Shown here piece after piece: positions 27,366 to 36,070 of a stretch of 61,507 bases of DNA. The stretch comes from Chloroflexota bacterium (lineage in GTDB: Bacteria; Chloroflexota; Anaerolineae; Aggregatilineales; Phototrophicaceae): the NCBI GenBank assembly GCA_028875245.1, contig JAPPEU010000053.1, positions 1 to 61,507 on the forward strand, read 5' to 3'. The translations under genes were made by a program, and so were the position numbers. Numbering within the stretch: the first letter of the stretch is position 1; every line of letters starts with the position of its first letter. The notes under the pieces are model-generated. The model did no database searches. It was not told where the DNA came from and saw nothing but the letters and a program-made list of their open reading frames with translations.

Positions 27366-27809
27366 ATGTATGCTGACGATCGCGTGCTGGTTGGCGTCGT
27401 CAATCGCGCCATAGACTTCGAAATCGCCCGCCGCCATAACTGGTATCGCATTCCCGAAAAGCAATTGCCGCGCGGTTTGAACGCCGAATACATCGCCTTC
27501 TTCCTGAGCGGAAAACCCTTCAAGGAGCGCAGTGGCAGCGTCGCCTACTTCGCCCGCATCACCGGCCTGGAGCTGGCGCGGCGCCGCGATTTGCTGCCCG
27601 CTGAAGCCAGGCGAGCCGACGAAATCTATTACAAAGTGCAATTTCGCCAATTGCTGCCCAAGGAACCGCCGATCCGCAATCTGCCTTCTCGCTCGATAAG
27701 TTTCATTCGCACGACCTGGGACCGCTTCATCAGCGCGGAAACGATCAGCGACCTGTACCAAAAGGGCGACTTCTTTGTCGATCGGGTTTATCACGCGCTG
27801 CGAAATTGA
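27366..27809 (+). CDS. Conserved-looking protein of unknown function
   Basis: 147 residues, basic and rich in Arg and aromatics; no signal peptide or membrane helix. Features: RHNWYRIPEKQLPRG near residue 25, YIAFFLSGKPF, and a C-terminal SFIRTTWDRFISAETISDL. The first resembles segments of small nuclease-associated or restriction-like proteins, but I cannot assign it. It lies 16 bp after the PLP enzyme and 30 bp before the SsnA-like gene, in the same transcription unit. Confidence 0.65.
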   Translation: MYADDRVLVGVVNRAIDFEIARRHNWYRIPEKQLPRGLNAEYIAFFLSGKPFKERSGSVAYFARITGLELARRRDLLPAEARRADEIYYKVQFRQLLPKEPPIRNLPSRSISFIRTTWDRFISAETISDLYQKGDFFVDRVYHALRN

Positions 27810-27839
27810 CATTTTTCTGTCGGGAAGCGAGCACTGCAA

Positions 27840-29189
27840 ATGCTAATTGTAAACGCCAATCTGATCACGCTTGGGGACGATCCGAGCATTCTGCCCGATC
27901 AGGCGCTATACATCGCCGGCGGCGAAATCGGCGCCATCGGCGCGCCGGAAGCGCTGCGGGCGCAGTACCCCGAGGCCGAGGTTTTGGACGCCCGCGGGCA
28001 ATATGTCATGCCGGGCAATATATGCGCGCACACGCATTTTTACGGCGCTTATGCGCGCGGCATGGCGATACCGGGGCCGGCCCCGCGTGATTTTCCGCAA
28101 ATCCTCGAGCGGCTGTGGTGGCCGCTGGATAAGGCCCTCGACCGGGAGAGCGTGCGCGCCAGCGCCTTGGTCTGCCTGGTTGACGCCATCAAACATGGCG
28201 CCACCAGCCTGATTGATCATCATGCCAGCCCCAACTTCATCGAAGGCAGCCTCGATGTCATCGGCGACGCGGTAGAGGCGGCCGGTTTGCGCGCCGTGCT
28301 CTGTTATGAGGTCAGCGATCGCGATGGGCCGGAGGCGATGCGGGCGGGCATCGCCGAAAACCAGCGCTTCATGCGGGCGGTCTCCGGTCATGAGCGCCTG
28401 CGGGGGACCTTTGGACTGCATGCCAGTTTGACCCTGGACGACGAAAGTTTGGGCGCCTGCGCCGATGCCATACCGGCCGACGCCGGTTTTCATATCCACG
28501 TGGCCGAGCATGAAGCGGATGAGGCGGACAGCCTGCGCCGGAGCGGATTGCGGGTGGTGGAACGCCTTGATCGATACGGCATCTGGCGCGATTCGACGAT
28601 CGCCGCGCACTGTGTGCATATCGATGAGCGAGAACGCGACATTCTGTTGGAACGCGGCGTTTGGGTCAGTCATCAGCCGCGCTCAAATATGAACAATGGC
28701 GTGGGCGCGGCCGATATCGATGGCCTGCTCGCCGCCGGCATCAAACTCTGCCTGGGCAACGACGGCTTCAGCAACAATATGTGGGCGGAGTGGAAGGCGG
28801 CTTATCTGCTGCACAAGGTCGTGAATCGCGATCCGCGCCGCGCCGATGGCATGAATATCGCGCGCATGGCCTGGGACAACAATGCCCGCCTGATGGAGCG
28901 CTTCTTCCCCGATATTCGGATTGGCGAAATCAGCCTGGGCGCCGTCGCCGACCTGATCTTCGTCGATTATCAGCCCTTCACGCCGCTGACCGCCGGCAAT
29001 CTGCCCTGGCACCTGCTCTTTGGCTTTGAAGCCTCCATGATCACGACCACCATTTGCGCCGGCCAAGTCTTGATGCGGGATCGACGGCTGCTCACGCTTG
29101 ACGAAACCGCGATCGCGGCCGAGGCGAGGTCGCTGGCGCCGGCGCTTTGGGAAAAGTATACGCGAAACGCCGAAGATACTTTACAATGA
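27840..29189 (+). CDS. ssnA: SsnA-like aminohydrolase
   Basis: 449-residue amidohydrolase of the SsnA/ATZ-TRZ group. Metal ligands: ICAHTHFYGAYARG (His64, His66), FHIHVAEHEAD, IAAHCVHID, and LGNDGFSNN with the catalytic Asp. SsnA is a marker of Se/Mo-hydroxylase purine clusters and is proposed to open or deaminate a purine-derived ring. This is the second amidohydrolase of the region and is only distantly related to the first. Followed 37 bp later by the F420 block. Confidence 0.82.
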   Translation: MLIVNANLITLGDDPSILPDQALYIAGGEIGAIGAPEALRAQYPEAEVLDARGQYVMPGNICAHTHFYGAYARGMAIPGPAPRDFPQILERLWWPLDKALDRESVRASALVCLVDAIKHGATSLIDHHASPNFIEGSLDVIGDAVEAAGLRAVLCYEVSDRDGPEAMRAGIAENQRFMRAVSGHERLRGTFGLHASLTLDDESLGACADAIPADAGFHIHVAEHEADEADSLRRSGLRVVERLDRYGIWRDSTIAAHCVHIDERERDILLERGVWVSHQPRSNMNNGVGAADIDGLLAAGIKLCLGNDGFSNNMWAEWKAAYLLHKVVNRDPRRADGMNIARMAWDNNARLMERFFPDIRIGEISLGAVADLIFVDYQPFTPLTAGNLPWHLLFGFEASMITTTICAGQVLMRDRRLLTLDETAIAAEARSLAPALWEKYTRNAEDTLQ

Positions 29190-29226
29190 TGGTCCGTGGC
29201 CAATTGAGACCTGTGCAGAGGCGAAT

Positions 29227-29889
29227 ATGAAGACATTGGCGATCCTGGGCGGCACGGGCAAAGAAGGGGCCGGCTTGGCAATGCGCTGGGCGCTTCAGGG
29301 CTACTCGGTGATCATAGGCTCGCGCTCGGAAGAAAAAGCCAGGACGCGCGCCGCTGAAATGAATGCCGAATTAGGCGCCGACCATCTGACTGGACTGGAA
29401 AACGCGGCGGCGGCGGCGGCGGCCGATATCGTCGTCCTGAGCGTGCCCTACAGCGCGCACAAAGCTACGCTCCAGGCTGTGCGCGAGCCTTGCCAGGGTA
29501 AGATCCTGGTCGATTTGACCGTGCCCCTGCGGCCGCCGGAAATCATGGCAGTCAATCTGCCCGCGGGCGGCGCGGCCGCCTTGGAGGCGCAGGCGCTCCT
29601 CGGGCCCGCTGCGCGCGTCGCCGCCGCCTTTCAGAATGTCAGCGCGGTCAAACTCAGGCGGCTGGAGCGAGAAGTCGACTGTGATGTGCTCGTTTGCGCC
29701 GATGATAAAGCGGCCAAAGCGGCGGCGGTCGAATTGGCTGCGGCGGCCGGCATGCGCGGCCTGGACGCCGGCGGGCTCAAGAACGCCGTGGCTGTCGAGT
29801 CCTTGACGCCAGTATTGCTGCACATCAACCGCGCTTACGGCGTACAAGGCGCTGGCATTCGCATCACCGGCCTGGACGATGGAAAATGA
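29227..29889 (+). CDS. npdG: F420-dependent NADP oxidoreductase
   Basis: Transfers hydride between NADPH and coenzyme F420. 220 residues; N-terminal dinucleotide-binding LAILGGTGKEGAGLA (3-17), then IIGSRSEEKA whose Ser-Arg pair is typical of NADP selectivity. The central VVLSVPYSAHKATL, LVDLTVPL and AAFQNVSA blocks match Npd enzymes. The ATG at 29227 is chosen because the family begins MKI/MKT-LGGTG. Its stop overlaps the CofE start (ATGA), tying it to F420 synthesis. Confidence 0.9.
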   Translation: MKTLAILGGTGKEGAGLAMRWALQGYSVIIGSRSEEKARTRAAEMNAELGADHLTGLENAAAAAAADIVVLSVPYSAHKATLQAVREPCQGKILVDLTVPLRPPEIMAVNLPAGGAAALEAQALLGPAARVAAAFQNVSAVKLRRLEREVDCDVLVCADDKAAKAAAVELAAAAGMRGLDAGGLKNAVAVESLTPVLLHINRAYGVQGAGIRITGLDDGK

Positions 29890-30653
29890 CCTGCACGCCG
29901 AAACTTGTCGCTCATGCGATCCCGGGCATTCCCCTGATTCAAGCCGCCGACGACATCGTCGCCATCATAATCAATAGAGCCGCCGAAGCGGGCCTGCATC
30001 TGCGCGCGGGCGACGCCCTCGTCATCTCCTCCAAAATCGTCTCCAAGTCGAAGGGACGGCTGATCGCCCTGGACGGGGTTGAACCCTCCGCCGACGCGAG
30101 GACTCTGGCCGCCGAAACGGGCAAAGATCCGCGCTTGGTCGAGTTGATTCTGCGCGAATCAAGACGCGTCTCGCGAAAACGCCCGGGGGTATTGGTCACT
30201 GAACATCGCTTGGGATTGGTCTCGGCCAATGCCGGCGTCGATCAGAGCAATATCGAGGCCGGCGATGACATGGCGCTGCTGCTGCCGGTGGATCCGGATG
30301 GCGCCGCTCGCGATTATCGCGCGGCTATAAAACGGCGCCTGGGCATTGAGGTGGCGGTGATCATCAGCGACTCGCATGGGCGACCCTTTCGCGTGGGCAA
30401 TGTCGGCGTCGCCATTGGCGCTGCCGGCCTGCCAACGGTGAAGGACCTGCGCGGCCAGCGGGATCTTTACGGGCGCATGCTGGAAGTTACGCAGGTCGCT
30501 TATGCCGATCTCATCGCCTCGGCGGCCCATCTGCTTTGCGGCGAGGCCGATGAAGGGCTGCCGGTTGTATTGCTGCGCGGCCTGGATTTGAGCGCGCCGC
30601 ATGGCTGCGCGGCTGATCTGAATCGCGCTGCCGAACACGACCTGTATCGTTGA
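29886..30653 (+). CDS. cofE: Coenzyme F420-0:L-glutamate ligase
   Basis: Adds gamma-linked glutamates to F420-0 using GTP. 255 residues. The family features [60 protein letters not shown] and [21 protein letters not shown] are all seen. In actinobacteria this domain is fused to a nitroreductase domain as FbiB; here the two are separate neighbouring genes. Overlaps npdG by four bases. Confidence 0.95.
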   Translation: MTCTPKLVAHAIPGIPLIQAADDIVAIIINRAAEAGLHLRAGDALVISSKIVSKSKGRLIALDGVEPSADARTLAAETGKDPRLVELILRESRRVSRKRPGVLVTEHRLGLVSANAGVDQSNIEAGDDMALLLPVDPDGAARDYRAAIKRRLGIEVAVIISDSHGRPFRVGNVGVAIGAAGLPTVKDLRGQRDLYGRMLEVTQVAYADLIASAAHLLCGEADEGLPVVLLRGLDLSAPHGCAADLNRAAEHDLYR

Positions 30654-30660
30654 AGGAACG

Positions 30661-31266
30661 ATGAACGCGGCGAAATTGCTGGACTTCATGCGGGCGAGAC
30701 GGTCTTTGCGCGCTTATCGCGATGAGCCCGTGCCGCGGGATCGGGTCGAAGGCCTGCTTGAGGCGGCCATCTGGGCGCCTTCAGCGCACAATCGCCAGCC
30801 CTGGCGCTTTGTGATCATTGACAAACCGGCGACCAAAGAGCGGCTGGCGCGGGAAATGGGGGCGCTTTTGCGCCGCGATCTCACTGCCGACGGCGCGCCG
30901 CCGGAGGTCATCGAGGCGGATGTCGGGCGCTCGTACCGGCGGATCAGCTCGGCGCCGCTCTTGATCCTGGTCTGCATGAGCCTGAGCGATATGGACCAGT
31001 ATGCGGATGAGCAGCGCAACAGCCACGAAAGCGCCATGGCGCAGCAGAGCGCGGCGATGGCGGGGCAGAATATGCTGCTGATGGCTGAGAGCTTGGGCTT
31101 GGGCGCCTGTTGGATGTGCGCGCCCCTGTTCTGTCAGGAGTTGGTCATGACTGTGCTCGACTTGCCGGCGGATTGGCTGCCGCAGGGTTTGATCACAGTC
31201 GGGTTTCCATCTCAACGGCGGGAGCGCAGCCGCGAACCCTGGGAGACGAAAGCGCTATGGCGTTGA
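30661..31266 (+). CDS. FbiB-C-like nitroreductase (dehydro-F420-0 reductase candidate)
   Basis: 201-residue flavin nitroreductase. RARRSLRAYRDEPVPRD, WAPSAHNRQPWRFV and the MAGQNMLLMAESLGLGACWM stretch are typical of FbiB C-terminal domains. In bacteria that build F420-0 from phosphoenolpyruvate this domain reduces dehydro-F420-0. Position between cofE and cofD, seven bases after cofE and with a ten-base overlap into cofD, supports that role. AAGGA precedes the ATG. Confidence 0.85.
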   Translation: MNAAKLLDFMRARRSLRAYRDEPVPRDRVEGLLEAAIWAPSAHNRQPWRFVIIDKPATKERLAREMGALLRRDLTADGAPPEVIEADVGRSYRRISSAPLLILVCMSLSDMDQYADEQRNSHESAMAQQSAAMAGQNMLLMAESLGLGACWMCAPLFCQELVMTVLDLPADWLPQGLITVGFPSQRRERSREPWETKALWR

Positions 31267-32201
31267 CGGGAAACGTAGTCGTCTTGACCGGCGGCGTTGG
31301 CGGCGCCAAGCTGGCTCGCGGCCTGGTGGAGGTCCTGCCATCCGAGCGCTTGACATTCATCGTCAATACCGGCGACGATTTCTGGCGCCTGGGGCTGAAG
31401 ATCTGCCCTGACCTCGATACGCTGATGTATACATTGGCCGATGTGGTCAATCCCGAAACGGGCTGGGGCTTGCGCGACGATTCGCTGATCACCCTGGAAA
31501 GCCTGGAACGGCATTACCGGATCGAGCCCTGGTTCCGGCTGGGCGACAAGGACCTGGCGACGCATTTGCTGCGAAGCCATTGGCTGCGGGGTGGTTGCAG
31601 CCTGACGGCGGTGACCGCCCGCCTGGCGGAGCGGCTCGGCAGCGGCGCGAGGATTCTGCCGATGACCGATGCGGAAGTGCCAACGCTGGTGGATACAGTC
31701 GAATGCGGCACGCTCGGTTTCCAGCAGTATTTTGTAAAATACGCCTGGCAGCCTGTTATACGCGGCATAAGGCATCAGGATTGCGAAAATGCCCGGCTCT
31801 CCGGCCCCGTCCGCAGCGCCCTCCTTGAAGCCGATGCTGTGTTGATCGCGCCTTCCAATCCCTGGCTGTCGCTGGCGCCCATATTGGCGATTCCCGGCGC
31901 GCGCGCATTGCTGGCCGGGCTGTCGGCGCCGGTGGTGGCTATCACGCCGATCATCGGCGGCGAGGCGGTCAAAGGACCAACGGCGAAGATCATGCGCGAA
32001 CTGGGGCTGGAGGCCAGCGCCGGCAGCGTCGCCGATTTTTATCAGGACATCATCGACGGATTCGTGGATGACGCGCGAAATGAAGCATTTGCCAGACAAG
32101 GTTTGCGGATTACTCAGATGGACACGCTGATGAACGATCTGTCGGACAAGATTGCCTTGGCGCGCGGAACTTTGGAGTGGATCGGGAGCTGGACCGCATG
32201 A
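31257..32201 (+). CDS. cofD: 2-phospho-L-lactate (phosphoenolpyruvyl) transferase
   Basis: Joins the activated side chain to Fo to give F420-0 or its dehydro form. 315 residues: VLTGGVGGAKLARGL (9-23), VNTGDDFWRLGLKICPDLDTLMYTLA, GDKDLATHLLR, PSNPWLSLAPILAIPG and AITPIIGGEAVKGPTAKIM are all hallmark CofD/FbiA segments. Start at ATG 31257 overlaps the nitroreductase end. The stop overlaps the next start (ATGA). Confidence 0.96.
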   Translation: MALTGNVVVLTGGVGGAKLARGLVEVLPSERLTFIVNTGDDFWRLGLKICPDLDTLMYTLADVVNPETGWGLRDDSLITLESLERHYRIEPWFRLGDKDLATHLLRSHWLRGGCSLTAVTARLAERLGSGARILPMTDAEVPTLVDTVECGTLGFQQYFVKYAWQPVIRGIRHQDCENARLSGPVRSALLEADAVLIAPSNPWLSLAPILAIPGARALLAGLSAPVVAITPIIGGEAVKGPTAKIMRELGLEASAGSVADFYQDIIDGFVDDARNEAFARQGLRITQMDTLMNDLSDKIALARGTLEWIGSWTA

Positions 32202-32845
32202 GCCTGTGGGCGATTGTCCCGGTCAAGCCCTTGAAGAACGCGAAGAGCCGCCTGTCGCCGGTGCTCTTGCCGGATCAACGTTTCGAATTGGCGCAGGCGA
32301 TGTTCCGTCATGTGCTTTCGGTAACGACTTCGACTAAGCAGATAACCGGCGTTTTGGTGATTTCGCGCGACACCAAAGCGCTGGCGATCGCGCGCGAGAT
32401 GGGCGCCAAGACCCTGCAAGAGGGCAGCATTTCCAACCTGAATCCGGCCCTGCTGCGCGCGACGGTGGTGGTCAGGAGCTGGCGCGCCGACGCGGTGCTC
32501 ATCTTGCCGGCCGACCTGCCCTTCATCAATGCGGAAGACATTCGCGGCCTGATTCAGCTGGCCCTCGATCGTTCGATTGTGATCGCAACGGACAAGGGGC
32601 GCGACGGCACCAACGCCCTGCTCGTCAAGCCGCCCGGGGCGCTCGAATATGAATATGGTCCTGGCAGCTATCAGCGGCATCTGCATGGGGCTGAAGCGGC
32701 CGGATTGGCGGTCCAGGTCTATGAGTCTGACCGGCTGGCGCTGGATATCGATGTGCCGCAGGATCTTGAGACTTATCAGCAAATCCTGGCTGGCGGGCGT
32801 TTTGGGCATTTGCCATCGTTTTCGCTCGCTTGCGACGCTGGCTGA
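32198..32845 (+). CDS. cofC: 2-phospho-L-lactate / PEP guanylyltransferase
   Basis: Activates phospholactate or phosphoenolpyruvate with GTP for CofD. 215 residues. The N-terminal [19 protein letters not shown] is the nucleotide-binding signature of CofC/Fbi[16 protein letters not shown] and the [10 protein letters not shown] block with [10 protein letters not shown] complete it. Translationally coupled to cofD. The Fo synthase genes cofG/cofH (FbiC) are not in the window. Confidence 0.93.
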   Translation: MSLWAIVPVKPLKNAKSRLSPVLLPDQRFELAQAMFRHVLSVTTSTKQITGVLVISRDTKALAIAREMGAKTLQEGSISNLNPALLRATVVVRSWRADAVLILPADLPFINAEDIRGLIQLALDRSIVIATDKGRDGTNALLVKPPGALEYEYGPGSYQRHLHGAEAAGLAVQVYESDRLALDIDVPQDLETYQQILAGGRFGHLPSFSLACDAG

Positions 32846-32860
32846 AGAGGAAGCGGGCAT

Positions 32861-32890
32861 TTGCCTCGCGCTTGTATTTTGGTTGATAAT
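32861..32890 (+). promoter_or_regulatory. Weak candidate promoter before the LLM oxidoreductase
   Basis: TTGCCT, 18-base spacer, GATAAT, 40 bases upstream of the ATG at 32931. The 85-bp gap is the first sizeable one after the F420 block. Confidence 0.35.
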
Positions 32891-32930
32891 ATCGAATGGA
32901 CCGCGCAATGCGGAAACAGGGAGAGGCTTC

Positions 32931-33938
32931 ATGGCTGATCGTGTAGCACTATATTTGCAAGACGCGCACCCGCTGGCGGATGCGATCGAGTATGTCAAAT
33001 ATGCCGAACTGTGTGGATTCGAAGCGGTATGGCAGGCGGAAAGTCGGCTCGTCCGCGACGCGATTGTGCCGATGGCGGCTTTTGCCGCGGTCACATCGCG
33101 CATCAAGATCGGCTCCGGCGTCATCAACAACTGGACGCGCAACGCCGCCGTGATCGCGGCCACCTTCCTCACGCTGGATGACCTGGCGCAAGATCGCATC
33201 TATTGCGGTGTTGGCGCCTGGTGGGATCCGCTGGCGGCCAAGGTCGGCATCGAGCGGCGCCGGAATCTGCTGGCCATGCGCGAGGTGGTGACTGTCGTGC
33301 GCCGGCTGCTCAACCGAGAGCGCGTGAGTTTTGACGGCGAATTCGTGCAAATGGATGATGTCGAACTGGATGTCGTGCATGGGCGCAAAGAACCGCGAAA
33401 CGTGCCGATTTACATCGGCGCGACCGGACCCAAGATGATGGCCCTGACCGGTGAAATTGCCGACGGCGCCGTGCTCAATTATCTGGTATCGCCCAAATAC
33501 AACGAGATGGCGCTGGCTCAGCTGGAGATCGGCGCGAGGAAAGCGGGCAAATCGATTGACGATATCGACCGGCCGCAATTGGTGGTCTGCTCGGTGGACA
33601 ATGATCGGGCGGCGGCGCTCGATGGCGCGCGCAAGCTGGTGACGCAGTATTTGGGTCAGCAGCCGCATATTATGAAAGCCAGCGGCGTCAGCCAAGATTT
33701 GCTTGATGAGATCGGCCAAGTATTGACCTGGCCGGCGACGGAAGCGCAGATTCTGGAGGCGATGAAACTGGTGCCCGACGATGTGGTGCAGATGATCACC
33801 GCCTCCGGCACACCCGCCGAGGTCAAGGCGAAAGTGCGCGAATACATCGCGGCCGGGGCGACCTGCCCGATACTCTACCCCCTCGGCGACGATGTGCGTT
33901 TGATGATCGACACATTCGCCAGCGGCTATTCGAATTAA
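32931..33938 (+). CDS. F420-dependent LLM-class oxidoreductase
   Basis: 336 residues, luciferase-like TIM barrel of the F420 (Mer-like) subgroup. [67 protein letters not shown] and [28 protein letters not shown] are typical of F420-dependent dehydrogenases or reductases, including methylene-H4MPT reductase relatives. GGGAGAG lies before the ATG. The substrate is unknown. Its place between F420 synthesis and xanthine dehydrogenase genes makes a purine-derived intermediate a plausible substrate. Confidence 0.85.
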   Translation: MADRVALYLQDAHPLADAIEYVKYAELCGFEAVWQAESRLVRDAIVPMAAFAAVTSRIKIGSGVINNWTRNAAVIAATFLTLDDLAQDRIYCGVGAWWDPLAAKVGIERRRNLLAMREVVTVVRRLLNRERVSFDGEFVQMDDVELDVVHGRKEPRNVPIYIGATGPKMMALTGEIADGAVLNYLVSPKYNEMALAQLEIGARKAGKSIDDIDRPQLVVCSVDNDRAAALDGARKLVTQYLGQQPHIMKASGVSQDLLDEIGQVLTWPATEAQILEAMKLVPDDVVQMITASGTPAEVKAKVREYIAAGATCPILYPLGDDVRLMIDTFASGYSN

Positions 33939-33991
33939 CTGGCGGCGTTTCAGGCGCGGCAATGGTCCGGTAAGCAAAGGCGCGGGGCGCG

Positions 33992-34603
33992 GTGAAGATT
34001 CTTTGTGTAAGCGATACCGAAATGCCACAGCTGCACAATGCGGCGAACCTGCGGCGCCAATACAACGACATAGACATGATCGTCAGCTGCGGCGACATGC
34101 GGCCGAGTTATCTTGATTTCATCTCAAGCATTATTGGCGTCCCCCTGTTTTATGTCCGGGGCAATCACGACGAAATCTATGCGGATGAGCCGCCGGGCGG
34201 CATCGACCTTCACGGGCAAGTTGTGCGCTTCGGCGGGATCACCATGGCCGGCCTGGAAGGCTCGATCCGCTACAACCAAGGCGCGATTCAATATACGCAG
34301 ACGCAGATGCACGGCAAGGTGCTTGGGCTGGCGCCGGTCCTCTTGTGGAATCGCTGGGTCCGCGGGCGCGGCATTGACCTCTTTGTCACCCATTCACCCG
34401 CGCGCGATATTCATGACGGGAAGGATTTCGCGCACCGCGGCTTCGACAGCTTTCTGAATTTTATGAAGTGGTTCCGGCCGCGCTATATGCTGCACGGGCA
34501 TGTGCATACCTGGGACCGGCGCAAAACGGTGCGTACGCAATTTCAATCCACCTGCGTCTTGAACATCAATCCCTTCACCGTTTTGGAACTCGAAGCGCCC
34601 TAG
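33992..34603 (+). CDS. Calcineurin-like metallophosphoesterase
   Basis: 203 residues. The metal-binding motifs occur in order: CVSDTEMPQ (SDxE in place of DxH), SCGDMRPSY (GDxxP), VRGNHDE (GNHD), VTHSPARDIHD and HGHVHTWDR (GHxH). Usual family roles include phosphodiesterase or nucleotide hydrolase. The GTG start fits the reading frame; a weak ribosome site precedes it. It lies 40 bp before the xanthine dehydrogenase genes. The His-to-Glu change in the first motif is unusual but metal coordination is still possible. Confidence 0.8.
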   Translation: MKILCVSDTEMPQLHNAANLRRQYNDIDMIVSCGDMRPSYLDFISSIIGVPLFYVRGNHDEIYADEPPGGIDLHGQVVRFGGITMAGLEGSIRYNQGAIQYTQTQMHGKVLGLAPVLLWNRWVRGRGIDLFVTHSPARDIHDGKDFAHRGFDSFLNFMKWFRPRYMLHGHVHTWDRRKTVRTQFQSTCVLNINPFTVLELEAP

Positions 34604-34642
34604 CCGAACCAGACCGCCGCAAACCAAGGAGGCCGGTGAAAC

Positions 34643-36067
34643 ATGTGGGAAGCCTACCATAGTGTCAGCAGCATCACGGAAGCCCTGGCGCTCCTGGACG
34701 AATATAGGAGCACGACGCGGATCGTCGCTGGCGGCACCGACCTCATCATCGAAATGGAGCGGGGCGCCCATCCGCAGCTAAAGCGGCTGATTGACATCAC
34801 ACGCGTGCCCGGCCTGGACCGCATCACGCTGGATGACAACAGAATCATCCTGGGCCCGCTGGCGACGCATAACCATGTGGTCGCGAGTCGACTGATTCGC
34901 GAGCGGGCTCTGCCCCTCGCGCAGGCCTCCTGGGAGGTTGGCGCGCCGCAAATCCGCAATCGCGCCACCGTAGCCGGCAATCTCATCACCGCCTCGCCCG
35001 CCAATGACACAATCACACCGTTGATCGCTTTGGATGCCGAAGTCTCGCTAGTCTCGGTCGCCGGGGAACGCAGCCTCAAACTGGAAGATTTTTACAGCGG
35101 CTTTCGGCGGACGGTGCTGCGGCCGAATGAGCTGCTGCGCTCCATACGGATCCCGCCCATGGCTGAGGACCAGCGCGGCGTTTTCCTCAAGCTGGGTCTG
35201 CGGCGCGCGCAAGCGATATCCGTGGTCGATGCTGCGATTGTCATCCGGCTTGATGAATCGGGCCGGGTCAGCGAGGCCAGGATCGCTCTTGGTAGCGTAG
35301 CGCCGACGATCGTGCGCGCGGCGGCGGCGGAAGCCTCGTTAATCGGGCAGCGCCTCTCCGTCGAAACACTCGCCGACGCGGGGCGGCTGGCCGCGGATTC
35401 GGTCACGCCCATCGACGATGTGCGCGGCAGCGCCGAATACCGGGATGAAATGGTCAAGGCGCTCGTCGTCCGCGCCTTGCGCATGTTGACGGCGGGCAGG
35501 CCCGAAAGCGGCATCCCGCATGAACCGCCTATGCTTTGGGGCGCTGATGAAGGCGCTGTCAAGCAAGGGCTGCCGGCCCAACTGACTCATTTCCCGGGGA
35601 CGCCCATCAGAAGCCGCGTCAACGGGGTCGATGTGTGTATCGCCGGCGGGGGGCAGAAATCACTGCTGCATTGGCTGCGCGATGAGGTCAAGCTGCCTGG
35701 CGCGAAAGAAGGCTGCGCCGAAGGCGAATGCGGCGCCTGTACCGTCTTCTTGGATGATGTGGCGGTCATGTCCTGCATGGTCCATGCGCCACGCGCGCAT
35801 GACGCCGAGATCGTCACGGTCGAAGGTTTGCAGCGCGGCGACGCCCTGCATCCCATTCAGCAGGCTTTCATCGATCAGGCGGCGGTGCAGTGCGGCTACT
35901 GTACGCCCGGCTTTTTGATGGCCGGCGCCAAGCTGCTGGACGAGATCGCGTCGCCCGATGATGAGCAGATCAATTACAGCATCAGCGGCAATCTCTGCCG
36001 CTGCACCGGCTACTACAAAATTGTCGAGGCTTTTCGCCAGGCGGCGCGCGCCAATGCGGAGGTCTGA
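34643..36067 (+). CDS. xdhBC: Xanthine dehydrogenase FAD and 2Fe-2S subunit (fused)
   Basis: 474 residues joining two redox modules of a molybdenum hydroxylase. An FAD-binding domain of CO-dehydrogenase medium-subunit type (1-290) has VAGGTDLIIEMERG and GAPQIRNRATVAGNLITASPANDT. The 2Fe-2S part (about 315-474) has GCAEGECGACTVFLDD, VQCGYCTPGFLMAGA and NLCRCTGYYKI. Electrons from the Mo centre pass through both clusters to FAD. The order FAD then Fe-S is opposite to eukaryotic xanthine dehydrogenase. AAGGAGG precedes the ATG. Confidence 0.93.
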   Translation: MWEAYHSVSSITEALALLDEYRSTTRIVAGGTDLIIEMERGAHPQLKRLIDITRVPGLDRITLDDNRIILGPLATHNHVVASRLIRERALPLAQASWEVGAPQIRNRATVAGNLITASPANDTITPLIALDAEVSLVSVAGERSLKLEDFYSGFRRTVLRPNELLRSIRIPPMAEDQRGVFLKLGLRRAQAISVVDAAIVIRLDESGRVSEARIALGSVAPTIVRAAAAEASLIGQRLSVETLADAGRLAADSVTPIDDVRGSAEYRDEMVKALVVRALRMLTAGRPESGIPHEPPMLWGADEGAVKQGLPAQLTHFPGTPIRSRVNGVDVCIAGGGQKSLLHWLRDEVKLPGAKEGCAEGECGACTVFLDDVAVMSCMVHAPRAHDAEIVTVEGLQRGDALHPIQQAFIDQAAVQCGYCTPGFLMAGAKLLDEIASPDDEQINYSISGNLCRCTGYYKIVEAFRQAARANAEV

Positions 36068-36070
36068 GAT

